Shown here: positions 53,160 through 61,593 of the stretch, in pieces
Numbering within the stretch: position 1 is the stretch's first letter
How the letters are laid out: the number at the start of each line of letters is the position of its first letter
From: CAXGTL01 sp964645705
GTDB taxonomy: Archaea; Nanobdellota; Nanobdellia; Woesearchaeales; CAXGTL01
DNA length: 64,000 nucleotides
Direction of reading: 5' to 3'
NCBI GenBank assembly: GCA_964645705.1
Contig: CAZYAB010000004.1
Location: forward strand, 66,210-130,209
The notes under the pieces: model-generated
Database searches by the model: none
The model's input: only the letters and a program-made list of their open reading frames with translations
What the model was told of the DNA's origin: nothing
Made by a program: the position numbers and the translations under genes

Positions 53160-54272
53160 TTATGGTAACCAAGTTTTAGGATTTTTTAGTTTTTCAGGCA
53201 GATATTTATCAATTACATAATTAAGTGCATGTGCTGCAAATGCTTGCTGTTCTACTCTAACTTTCATCTTAGCCATCTTTGTCAAAGCTTTTTGCCATTC
53301 TTTATGATGATTTACAAAAGGATCATTTTTCATACCATCTTTAATTCTTTTAATATCTTTATCTTTTAAAGGATGTGTTGGCAGTTTATATTTTTCAATA
53401 TCATAAGGTGTTACTCCTATAAATTTGGCTTTTGGAACACAAAAGAATTCATTTATATGCGCAGCATTACCACTACCAACTTTTAATGTTCTGTAAATAT
53501 TAAGATAACCATACGGATCTCCGTCAGTAAACACGTATACAGGTATTTTACAAGAATCACTTAATCTTCTTATAAATCTTCTGCAAGCCCTTGTTGGAAC
53601 TCCACCCATTGATATAAGTATACATTTTACTTTTTTATAATAACCATGTTTAACCAGTCTTTGGAACATACCCGCTGTTTCAATTGCTAGTACAAATTTA
53701 GCTTTTGTTTGAAACTTGAGATGTTCAACACTTGAAGGAATAGAATATGCGCCTGATCCAAACTTGGTACAATCAATTTTTAATCTTTTACCAGTATTAG
53801 GATCTTTATCAATTACAATTAAGTCACCAGCAATGTCACCTCCTTTTTCTTCAGGTATAAATCCTATCTGTTCTCTATTAACCATCATCATTGCTTCAAC
53901 ATCATCCATTACAGTATCAGATTCTGGTTGTTCTTTGAACCTAGCATCTCCCCAATTCTTGCTTACATAATAAGCTTCTCTCTTTGTTGCAATGTCATCA
54001 TTTTCAATCAGGCTTTTTGATAAACCCATCATTCTTAATGTCTGAGCAAAAGTTTTAACTGTTGATGCTGTAAGTGTTCTTTCTTTCATCTTCCCGAGCA
54101 ATTGGAAATAACCATGTTTAGGATCATACTTTACATTTGATAAAGATCTCAGAGGACTTTCAAGGCTTGGTGATTTTTTCCTCATTATTCTTTTGTAAAC
54201 ATTATTAGCAAGATTCTTTATCTCTTTTACAACATTAGTTCTGCCAACTTTCTTTTTCATTTTCTTACTCAT
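53160..54272 (-). CDS. top6A: DNA topoisomerase VI subunit A
   Basis: The 370-residue Spo11-related subunit cleaves DNA. The catalytic tyrosine is in the REAYYVSKNW motif (Tyr101/Tyr102). The Toprim metal-binding residues are Glu198 (AIETAGMF) and Asp250/Asp252 (FTDGDPYGY). The start overlaps the end of top6B by 4 nt, so the two subunits are co-translated, as usual in archaea. The gene ends 102 nt before the pilin-like operon promoter. Confidence 0.96.
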   Translation of the reverse strand: MSKKMKKKVGRTNVVKEIKNLANNVYKRIMRKKSPSLESPLRSLSNVKYDPKHGYFQLLGKMKERTLTASTVKTFAQTLRMMGLSKSLIENDDIATKREAYYVSKNWGDARFKEQPESDTVMDDVEAMMMVNREQIGFIPEEKGGDIAGDLIVIDKDPNTGKRLKIDCTKFGSGAYSIPSSVEHLKFQTKAKFVLAIETAGMFQRLVKHGYYKKVKCILISMGGVPTRACRRFIRRLSDSCKIPVYVFTDGDPYGYLNIYRTLKVGSGNAAHINEFFCVPKAKFIGVTPYDIEKYKLPTHPLKDKDIKRIKDGMKNDPFVNHHKEWQKALTKMAKMKVRVEQQAFAAHALNYVIDKYLPEKLKNPKTWLP

Positions 54273-56074
54273 CCTTTTCTACCTTTTTTAGTCTTTTTCT
54301 TTTTTTTAGTTTTATTTCCAAACTTTTTACTTTTTTTCTTAAAATCTCCTAAAGTTCTTTGAGATTTTTTTGTTAAATTTTCAAAATTATCATCTTTATC
54401 TTTTTCATTTTCTTTTGCTTCTTCAACTTCTTTTTCTACTATTTTACCTATCTTTGCAAAATCTTTATCATATTCGGGGTTAATTATGTCTCCAATCTTT
54501 TTTAGTTTACCTCGCTTGCTTTCAAGTAATTTCTTTAGATTTTCTTCAATTTTTAATTCATCAGCTTTTTTTAATGAAAGAAGTTCTTTTAAAGCTTGAG
54601 CAACATGCGGAATATATTTCTCAATATAACTTCTTTTTTGAACTTCTGCATGTATTCTTTTCTTTTTATGTATGTAAGAAGATAACTTCCTTCCACAGTC
54701 TTGTAATGCGAGTCTCATTTCTTTAAGAATAGCAGGATAATGAGCAATTGCTTCTTTGCTTTCACTAGTAAATGGAACCCATACAGACGCCATATGTATG
54801 ACAATAGTACAAGCTCCGACAGGAATAGAATTGCTTGATTGCGACAAACCATAAGGCCTCCAATTAGTCTGTATTATTGCTTTTGTTGCACTACACGCAC
54901 TTTTTTGATACAATAAAGGAACTTTGTTAGCATACCTATAAATATTAATTTGACCCTCTGCTTTTTGTTCGCCACCATATGCAATTGCAACTTCCATTTG
55001 GAATGGATTTCCTCTATAAACATTTGGCGGTCTTGATGATGCACAATAAAATTCAGCATTTATCTCTTTTCTTAAACCTTTTTCTAATAATGCTTCACCA
55101 ATCGGGCTAAGACAATCTGTTGGAGGATTAATTATTTTAGACTTTTTAATACCATTCATTAATTTTTCAGCTATTTCTCTTGTTACATCTCTTGGCTTTG
55201 TACTTGGCAATATTGCAGCATTTTTACATATTTCTTTTGCTGTTCCTGAGCCAACTCTTGAAAAATCATTAATAAGAAAACTTTGTATAGTACGACTTTC
55301 AGTTGCTTTAATCATCTTCATCAAAATACCAAGCTCAACACCATATGGATGGGGTTTAATTTCTTTTGATTCTTTTGGCAATTTTTCAGTCGCTCTTGGA
55401 AATATTAATTGTTCAGCTTTAGGATTTGTGTAGATGATTGTAACATGAGGATTTGTTATTGCTGTTTGTTTTAAATATTGATCAATTGACTGACCACCAC
55501 CAATATAACTACCTTCTAGATCAATTTCAACTCTTGTACCATGATCTTTTTTCCATTCAATATCATCTTCTTTTACAATCAATGGTTTATTTGTTCTTGT
55601 ATCAATCCTAAGTTCATAATAATGCGCAGGTTTTGATGGATGAATCTTTGAAGTAATTTTAGCAGCTCTGCCAGTTGTCAATTGTCCATACATGACAGAA
55701 GCACTTATACCAATACCTTGCTGTCCTCTTGATTGCCTAAGTCTGTGAAATTTACTTCCATAAAGCAGTTTAGCAAATATCTTAGGAATAGTCTTTTTAA
55801 GAATACCAGGACCATTATCTTCTACAATAACCTTAAACCTATCATTACTCATATCAATAACTTCCACCAAAATCTCTGGAAGAATTTTAGCTTCTTCTGT
55901 TGCATCTAATGCATTGTCAACAGCTTCTTTAATTGTTGTCATCAAAGCTTTTCTTTTATTATCAAACCCTAGAAGATGTCTATTTTTTTCAAAAAACTCT
56001 GCTACAGAAATTTCTTTTTGTTGCGCAGCCATTTCATGCGCTTTTGTTTCAAATCTACCACCTTTCTTTGCCAT
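54269..56074 (-). CDS. top6B: DNA topoisomerase VI subunit B
   Basis: The 601-residue GHKL ATPase subunit drives strand passage. The Bergerat motifs are EAVDNALDA (Asn54), VEDNGPGI (about 85-91) and SRGQQGIGIS (about 115-124). Transducer and helical linker regions follow. The C-terminal 60 residues are lysine-rich. The gene start lies 60 nt from the structured RNA copy B, and a TATA-like sequence (TTTATATATAAAT, 56,094-56,106) sits between them. Confidence 0.96.
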   Translation of the reverse strand: MAKKGGRFETKAHEMAAQQKEISVAEFFEKNRHLLGFDNKRKALMTTIKEAVDNALDATEEAKILPEILVEVIDMSNDRFKVIVEDNGPGILKKTIPKIFAKLLYGSKFHRLRQSRGQQGIGISASVMYGQLTTGRAAKITSKIHPSKPAHYYELRIDTRTNKPLIVKEDDIEWKKDHGTRVEIDLEGSYIGGGQSIDQYLKQTAITNPHVTIIYTNPKAEQLIFPRATEKLPKESKEIKPHPYGVELGILMKMIKATESRTIQSFLINDFSRVGSGTAKEICKNAAILPSTKPRDVTREIAEKLMNGIKKSKIINPPTDCLSPIGEALLEKGLRKEINAEFYCASSRPPNVYRGNPFQMEVAIAYGGEQKAEGQINIYRYANKVPLLYQKSACSATKAIIQTNWRPYGLSQSSNSIPVGACTIVIHMASVWVPFTSESKEAIAHYPAILKEMRLALQDCGRKLSSYIHKKKRIHAEVQKRSYIEKYIPHVAQALKELLSLKKADELKIEENLKKLLESKRGKLKKIGDIINPEYDKDFAKIGKIVEKEVEEAKENEKDKDDNFENLTKKSQRTLGDFKKKSKKFGNKTKKKKKTKKGRKG

Positions 56075-56133
56075 AAATAAAAGAAAAAATGAATTTATAT
56101 ATAAATGTTAAGATTTTATTTTTAAAAATTACT

Positions 56134-56243
56134 ATGAAACCCTTGCCTGTAAGGCCAGTGAACCAAGGTTATATTGGTAACACTTCATTGGTGCTCAATT
56201 AGAAATATCATAAACATTGAGTAGGTGAACGAAAGGGTTTCAT
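56134..56243 (+). ncRNA. Novel structured RNA, copy B
   Basis: The closing helix pairs ATGAAACCCTT (56,134-56,144) with AAGGGTTTCAT (56,233-56,243). Inside are GCC-TGTAA-GGC, CAGTGA, an ACC/GGT mini-helix, an arm with AAGGTTA/TAAC-CTT pairing, a hairpin GCTCAAT/ATTGAGT, and GAACGA. The G-U base pair of the last hairpin would be C-A on the minus strand, so plus-strand transcription is favoured. The 3' strand of the closing helix covers the stop codon of the KH gene. It interrupts the usual KH - top6B junction. Confidence 0.68.
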
Positions 56244-56785
56244 GATTTTCCTTCCAACTCTCTTTGCCTTAACTGCCTTCTTTTTCTTTCTAAGCTTCTA
56301 AACACATTAGCATGATTAGAACCTTTTAACAATGATTCAATTGCTTTTTTAGCATTTTGTGCATATTCAATTCTGCCAATTATTCCAATTGTCTTTCCAT
56401 AAACACTTATATAGCATTCTGTTAAATGTTCAATTGTTTTTCTTGATTTACCTTCTTTACCAATTACTCTTCCTTTTAATCTTATCATAGAATTCTTTGA
56501 TTTCACAAACTGATTCATTTCAACAATTTCTAATGAATAATCATGTTTTAATAATAACATGGCAATCTCTGGATTAAATCCTCTTGCAACAGCCCTAACA
56601 ATTTGTTTAGCTGAAAATATTGCTAAACCATCTTTTCCAGTAATAAACACATCACCTTCTTTAGAATCAATTTCTAGTTTTGTTTTTGTAGCTTCTTCTA
56701 TTTGTTTCTTTATTTCGCCATTCTTACCTATTAAAACAGCTATTCTCTCCTTAGGTATTTTTAGTTCAAATATGAATTCTTCCAT
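56240..56785 (-). CDS. KH-domain RNA-processing protein (Dim2/Pno1-like)
   Basis: The 181-residue protein has two KH domains: RIAVLIGKNGEIKKQIEEATKTKLEID in the first and KGRVIGKEGKSRKTIEHLTECYISVYGKTIGIIG in the second, with the GKxG-type loops intact. The archaeal Dim2/Pno1 homologue assists 16S rRNA maturation and in many archaea neighbours RIO1 and topoisomerase VI, as here. The stop codon lies inside the closing helix of RNA copy B. Confidence 0.9.
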   Translation of the reverse strand: MEEFIFELKIPKERIAVLIGKNGEIKKQIEEATKTKLEIDSKEGDVFITGKDGLAIFSAKQIVRAVARGFNPEIAMLLLKHDYSLEIVEMNQFVKSKNSMIRLKGRVIGKEGKSRKTIEHLTECYISVYGKTIGIIGRIEYAQNAKKAIESLLKGSNHANVFRSLERKRRQLRQRELEGKS

Positions 56786-56825
56786 GATTATGTAAGAAGT
56801 AGGTTTGTTTTTTAAAGGTTATTGT

Positions 56826-57554
56826 TTATTTATACTCTTTATCCGACTCATCAATATACTTCTTCAGCCGTTTCACAAACCTTGCCCTTTTTTTCTTATC
56901 TTTTGTAGGTTTTGTTCTTAATTTATAAGCTTCATGAATAATATGTTTTTTTGGAAGAAGTTTTATGAATTTTTTCATAGAATAAGGAACTTTTACTCCT
57001 TTTGTTCCTAATTCAAATTCTACTAACCAAAATAATTGTTTTATTATGCTTTGGACTCCAAATTTTCCTTTTTCATAACCAGGGATAAATATGTTTTTGA
57101 ATGCGTAAATCATTCCTTGTAGATCTTTTTTATCAGAATTAACAGGAAATTCTTTTGTATTTACTCTTTTACCATAAACCAATATATAATTGTCTAGCTT
57201 CTTTAAAAATTTACTTGGAGAAGGTCTTATTCTTTTACCTTTTGCAGATGTTTTTCCTTTTTTAAATTCAGTTATAGAGTAACCAGAAGCACATAATTCT
57301 GGTTTGAATTTTTTTCTATTATCTTGACCAATTTTTATTACTTTGTTCAATGTTTTTACGTCTTTAACAATAGCCCACATATCAACATCACTCTTTTTAT
57401 TCATTTCTCTTCTGACAAGACTTCCACCAACATAAATTGCAATTATTTTATTATTATCAACATTGTCAAGAATTAATTTTTTACCCGCTTTTATTACTTT
57501 GATTGCTTGTTTTTCTAGTTTTGTTTTGTTTTTCCATTTATTATAGAATTTCAT
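56826..57554 (-). CDS. MNT-type nucleotidyltransferase-fold protein
   Basis: The 242-residue protein has the polymerase-beta-type nucleotidyltransferase signature: IYVGGSLVRREMNKKSDVDMWAIV, with Gly44-Ser45 and Asp56/Asp58. The C-terminal half is helical. It overlaps the RIO1 gene by 4 nt and so is probably co-translated with it. Whether it transfers nucleotides to RNA, protein or a small molecule is unknown. Its insertion between RIO1 and the KH gene is unusual. Confidence 0.75.
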   Translation of the reverse strand: MKFYNKWKNKTKLEKQAIKVIKAGKKLILDNVDNNKIIAIYVGGSLVRREMNKKSDVDMWAIVKDVKTLNKVIKIGQDNRKKFKPELCASGYSITEFKKGKTSAKGKRIRPSPSKFLKKLDNYILVYGKRVNTKEFPVNSDKKDLQGMIYAFKNIFIPGYEKGKFGVQSIIKQLFWLVEFELGTKGVKVPYSMKKFIKLLPKKHIIHEAYKLRTKPTKDKKKRARFVKRLKKYIDESDKEYK

Positions 57555-58252
57555 TTTACAATTTTCTTATAAACCTTATCTTCATCAACCTTTAATCCTA
57601 ACCTTTTGAAATAATTACAAACATTCTTAATATCTCTTTTAAGATATTTATTAGCTTCACTTGCTCTTAATGTCGTTGCTTGAGAAAAATCAATAAAATA
57701 TGGTTTATCATGAAAGTTCAAGATATTAAACTTAGACAAATCAGCATGTACCAAACCATGTTTATACAATTTCCTAATACTTTTAATAATTTCATCAAAG
57801 AACTTCTTCTTATTTTTAACATGACTATCTTTAAGCATAGGAGCAGGTTTATCATCACCTAAATATTCTTCAACAATAACATTATTCTTAAAAGCAATTG
57901 GTTTTGGCACATTACATCCTGCTTCACGAGCAATTAACAAATTCCTAAACTCTCTTTGAACCCATGAGAATATGATCAGTCTTCTACGTTTATGCAAACC
58001 AGAATATCTAACATCTTGCTTAATATAATTATACATTTGGTTAAAATTACAACTTTCTAATCTATAGATCTTAACAATCACCAAACCTTTGCCTTTTGTT
58101 GCACTAAATATATTAGCTTCTTTACCAATAGAAATCGGAGACTTTAGTTCATCAAAATGTCCTTCAGAACTTAGTTTAAATACTGTACGTAATGTAAACT
58201 CTGAGAACACATTTTTGTAAACTTTCCATATTTCTTTACTTTTCTTAGCCAT
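57551..58252 (-). CDS. rio1: RIO1-family serine/threonine protein kinase
   Basis: The 233-residue protein is a compact RIO kinase: glycine-loop IGKEANIFSATKGKG, Lys61 in VIVKIYR, the catalytic loop LVHADLSKFNIL (Asp171, Asn176) and metal Asp188 in YFIDFSQA. The RIO-specific STGKEA-like motif is SIGKEA. RIO1 acts in late small-subunit ribosome maturation. It is the first gene of the run RIO1 - nucleotidyltransferase - KH - top6B - top6A. Confidence 0.93.
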   Translation of the reverse strand: MAKKSKEIWKVYKNVFSEFTLRTVFKLSSEGHFDELKSPISIGKEANIFSATKGKGLVIVKIYRLESCNFNQMYNYIKQDVRYSGLHKRRRLIIFSWVQREFRNLLIAREAGCNVPKPIAFKNNVIVEEYLGDDKPAPMLKDSHVKNKKKFFDEIIKSIRKLYKHGLVHADLSKFNILNFHDKPYFIDFSQATTLRASEANKYLKRDIKNVCNYFKRLGLKVDEDKVYKKIVK

Positions 58253-58297
58253 AGAAGTAGATTAGGTAGGCTGCGTATTTAAAGGTTGTTCTTAGTT

Positions 58298-59488
58298 TCA
58301 TTGAAAAAATCTCCTAGCAAAATCAGCAACATAAATCCTTGGAAAATACTTATCATCCTCTACATCTTTAAATTTATTTTCAAAGTCATCTAAATTTCCA
58401 TTTGATCTAATGTAATCTTGAACCAAATAGCCAGGTTTATCCCATTCAGAAGCAGATACAACGTCTCCTGTTTTTGAAGATGAAACTACAGTAGTTGGTA
58501 TGTTTTTTTCTCTGAAATAATCATTAATATCTCCAGAAAAACAATTGTTTACAAGGAGTTCGCTTTTACATTTTAAATCTTTAAAATAAGATGCAAGTTC
58601 TTTTGCAGACACATATGCTGAATCAGGCATACAACCATCTTCAATTGCTAACCCATTCTCGTCACCATGCCCATTATAGAATAAAACTAATTTTTGATCA
58701 TGATTAACATTTTGTTTTATTAAATCCATAATTTTTAGTAAATTTCTTTTATTTCGAAAAATATTAAATACTTCAAAACCTTTTTTATCAAAGAATTCAT
58801 AAAGAACTTTATCATTTAATGATAATTCATTTTTATAGTACCCATAGAACTCAATAAATGGATTGATTATTCCCTGAGCTATGATTGCAATTTTTTTGTT
58901 ATTTTTAATTTTCTTGATTATTTCTTCTTTTTCTTTTTCTAATTCTTCTTTAAATTTCTTTTCAACATATCTTTGAACTCTTTTAAGTCTATTAGGATAC
59001 TTGCTAACAATTTTCTCATTTAATGTATTTATATCTTCTTCACTCATTATTGTGTGTTTTTGTTCATCTAATTGGCTTAAAGTAAGATATTTTAAATTAT
59101 TTTCATCTATAATTTCTTTGATTTCTCTTTTTGAATAAATTACAGAACCAACAAAAACTTCAAGATCTTCATTCGTTCTTTGATAATAATTATCAATTAA
59201 ATTTTCTATTCCCCCATGATTCATAACAAGTTCTTTGCCTAATTCCTTTTCTAGAGTTTCTTCAGCTTTTCTTGATTTCTCACCAGAATACATATAACCA
59301 CCTTCATGTTTTCTTATAACTCCAGAGAATAATTTATTTACTTTATTTTCATCAGCACCTAAAGTATTTTCAATAATTTTCACTTTATTCATTCTTGAAA
59401 TTCTTGGCGTTGGACTTAATCTTCTACATCCAGTTAAGGTTAATCCTAATCCAACTAAAATCAATGCCAAATATTTTTTAATTTTCAC
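58298..59488 (-). CDS. Caspase-like (clan CD) cysteine peptidase lipoprotein
   Basis: The 396-residue protein starts with a lipoprotein signal: KKYLALILVGLGLTLTGC (Cys21 is the lipobox cysteine). The C-terminal half is a caspase/metacaspase-type fold: IAIIAQGIINPF, FNIF, then His274 in LVLFYNGHGDENG and Cys316 in LLVNNCFSGDI, the catalytic dyad. The N-terminal half is helical and unknown. It starts by GTG overlapping the PHP stop (TAGTG). It is the last gene of the FHA-PHP operon. Confidence 0.82.
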   Translation of the reverse strand: MKIKKYLALILVGLGLTLTGCRRLSPTPRISRMNKVKIIENTLGADENKVNKLFSGVIRKHEGGYMYSGEKSRKAEETLEKELGKELVMNHGGIENLIDNYYQRTNEDLEVFVGSVIYSKREIKEIIDENNLKYLTLSQLDEQKHTIMSEEDINTLNEKIVSKYPNRLKRVQRYVEKKFKEELEKEKEEIIKKIKNNKKIAIIAQGIINPFIEFYGYYKNELSLNDKVLYEFFDKKGFEVFNIFRNKRNLLKIMDLIKQNVNHDQKLVLFYNGHGDENGLAIEDGCMPDSAYVSAKELASYFKDLKCKSELLVNNCFSGDINDYFREKNIPTTVVSSSKTGDVVSASEWDKPGYLVQDYIRSNGNLDDFENKFKDVEDDKYFPRIYVADFARRFFQ

Positions 59489-60369
59489 TAAAAATACCCC
59501 CTAACATAATCAGGCACATCAACATGACCAATGGTCTCAAAATCACCACCATGATGATCGCCACCACCTGTTATTATCCAACCATATTTTTCAGCAATTT
59601 CAACATATTGTTCTGCAACTTTATCTTCATGTGAAATATAAAAACATTCCAAACCATCTAACAAATGTCTGATTGAGATTATTATTTTTTCTTGTTCAGC
59701 CATATTATTTGAAATTATTTTTTTTTGTTTATTTACACCACTTACTATTTTTAATAAAGAATATTTTTTAGCACCCGGATGACTTAATACAACTTTTCCA
59801 TTAGCATTTCTTATTATTTCTGATCCTTTTTCTAATGATATTTCTTTATTTGGAACATTGCAAGGATTTAAATATTTATCAAAAGCTTTATCCCTACTTT
59901 TCACAATTTTTTTATAAATTAATATATCTGCTAAATGTGGTCTTCCTAATGCCCCTTTTATTTCTTTTAAAGTTTTATCAAGATCTGAATCAGTAATTGC
60001 ATCTTTAATCATATTATTAACATTTTCTATTATCTTTGGTATTCTTTGTCGTCTATGTTTTTTATTTTGTTCTAAAATCTTTTTTAATTCCTCATTCTCA
60101 TGATCAAAACCATACCCCAGTAAATGTAATATATGATTGCCTGGGTACAAATGATTTTTGTATACTACTTCTAATTCAACACCATTAACAAACTTTATTC
60201 CTGTTTTTTCGCTTTGCTCAATTGCTAGACACATTGCACCAATATCATCATGGTCACATATAGAAATAAATTCTAGTCCTAATGCTTTTGCTTTTTTAAA
60301 TATTATTTCAACACTATCAGAACCATCAGAATAATCAGAATGAATATGCAGATCTATTTTTGTAGTCAT
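59488..60369 (-). CDS. PHP-domain phosphoesterase
   Basis: The 293-residue protein has PHP metal motifs in order: KIDLHIHSDYSDGSDS, ISICDHDDIG, VNGVELEV, ILHLLGYGFDHEN, GRPHLADIL, VVLSHPG and TGGGDHHGG. This matches the PHP/RNase AM (YciV) type of nucleotide or oligonucleotide phosphoesterase. It lies 3 nt after the 179-residue gene and overlaps the caspase-like gene. A second PHP gene is at 25,916; both are in signalling-like contexts. Confidence 0.88.
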   Translation of the reverse strand: MTTKIDLHIHSDYSDGSDSVEIIFKKAKALGLEFISICDHDDIGAMCLAIEQSEKTGIKFVNGVELEVVYKNHLYPGNHILHLLGYGFDHENEELKKILEQNKKHRRQRIPKIIENVNNMIKDAITDSDLDKTLKEIKGALGRPHLADILIYKKIVKSRDKAFDKYLNPCNVPNKEISLEKGSEIIRNANGKVVLSHPGAKKYSLLKIVSGVNKQKKIISNNMAEQEKIIISIRHLLDGLECFYISHEDKVAEQYVEIAEKYGWIITGGGDHHGGDFETIGHVDVPDYVRGYF

Positions 60370-60372
60370 TTA

Positions 60373-60912
60373 TCATTCCTCATAATTGTTTTTCTTATCC
60401 CTTTTTCGTTTTTTAATATCACCTCTTTGACTATTAATCTCTTTTATTCTTTGTTGGAACCATTTTTGTTCTTTTAATTTCTTTTGACCAAATAAGTCAG
60501 CAATTTTATCGTTTCTTGGTATAAGTTCAACTGTTTCACCAAACTCAATTTTCATAATTCTTTTATAATGTTTTAGAAATTTTTCATTTTCATATGGAGA
60601 CACATAATTTTCATTTCCACTATTTGCTTTTTCATATTCTTCTATTTCATCATGTACATATGCTTCCAAGTCTCTTATTTTTTTACTTTGTTTTGCTTTT
60701 TCTCGCAAATGCGGAATTATATCCATAATATTATAAAGTATGTCATACAATGTTTCTATTTTTCTAACACTCACAACTTTGCCCTGCACAACTAATGGCT
60801 TTGTTTCATGTTTTTTTTCATCTTCTGGAGGTTCATAATTTATATCTGCCATTTTCTCATTTCCTAAAACTTTATCAATGGTGTCTTTTGTTACGTATAT
60901 AAAAGTTGTCAT
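60373..60912 (-). CDS. Uncharacterised charged protein
   Basis: The 179-residue protein is mainly helical and highly charged, with a strand-like start (TTFIYVTKDTIDKVLG) and a KETKPLVVQGKVVSVRKI segment, ending in KKRKRDKKNN. No known domain is recognised. It is in the operon between the 215-residue gene (14 nt spacing) and the PHP gene (3 nt). A GGTGA-type ribosome binding site precedes the ATG. Confidence 0.55.
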   Translation of the reverse strand: MTTFIYVTKDTIDKVLGNEKMADINYEPPEDEKKHETKPLVVQGKVVSVRKIETLYDILYNIMDIIPHLREKAKQSKKIRDLEAYVHDEIEEYEKANSGNENYVSPYENEKFLKHYKRIMKIEFGETVELIPRNDKIADLFGQKKLKEQKWFQQRIKEINSQRGDIKKRKRDKKNNYEE

Positions 60913-60925
60913 GATCTCACCTTTT

Positions 60926-61573
60926 TCAGGATAATAACCTTTCTAAACCATCATATTTCATATCTTCAAAAAAATATGTTATAACTCCTTTGCCAATCAA
61001 TTCTGGTTTAAACCTAATCCAACCAACTCTTTCATTGCCAGGATAAATATAAAACTCAACAACATCTTTATCATTCTCTTTCAGATGATAGACCCCTTTT
61101 CCATTTCTTCTAAAAGTTGCTTTTGCTTTTTTAGTCTCAGCATCATACCTATTCCAATTAAATTCAAAATCAAATTCTAAAGGAATAGTCAATCCTGGGC
61201 TAAAAGTCAAAGCCATTTTATTTATTGATTCTTTATCAAATTCCAAATCTACATCTATATAACCATGGTCTGGTTTTTTAGGTGGCTCAATTTTATTCCC
61301 ATCCCCATCAACATAAACTCTAGGAACTTGTTCTCTTCTATGAAATATTTTTCTAAGATCATAACCAGGAATAGAAAGTTTAAGATAAGCACCACTAAAT
61401 CCATGTCTGCGGATATTAAGATCTCTCATTTTTTCATCTTCATCATCCCATTTAAAATGATCTCCTAGTAATTTTTTTGCAAGATATTGTTCTACTTCTT
61501 GTTTATATTCATCTTTAGCAAATAATATTCTTAACTGTTCTATTATTTGTTTTAGTTTTGTTTCGAATGTCAT
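60926..61573 (-). CDS. Uncharacterised protein with beta-rich domain
   Basis: The 215-residue protein begins with a helical segment, then many beta-strand-like stretches (GAYLKLSIPGYDLRKIF, GYIDVDLEFDKESINKMALTFSPGLTIPLEFDFEFNWNRYD) and ends VGWIRFKPELIGKGVITYFFEDM. The strand pattern may be a lipocalin- or C2-like barrel, but I cannot assign it. It lies 20 nt after the FHA gene in the same operon. Confidence 0.5.
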   Translation of the reverse strand: MTFETKLKQIIEQLRILFAKDEYKQEVEQYLAKKLLGDHFKWDDEDEKMRDLNIRRHGFSGAYLKLSIPGYDLRKIFHRREQVPRVYVDGDGNKIEPPKKPDHGYIDVDLEFDKESINKMALTFSPGLTIPLEFDFEFNWNRYDAETKKAKATFRRNGKGVYHLKENDKDVVEFYIYPGNERVGWIRFKPELIGKGVITYFFEDMKYDGLERLLS

Positions 61574-61593
61574 TTTTCACTTGCCCTCTATTG

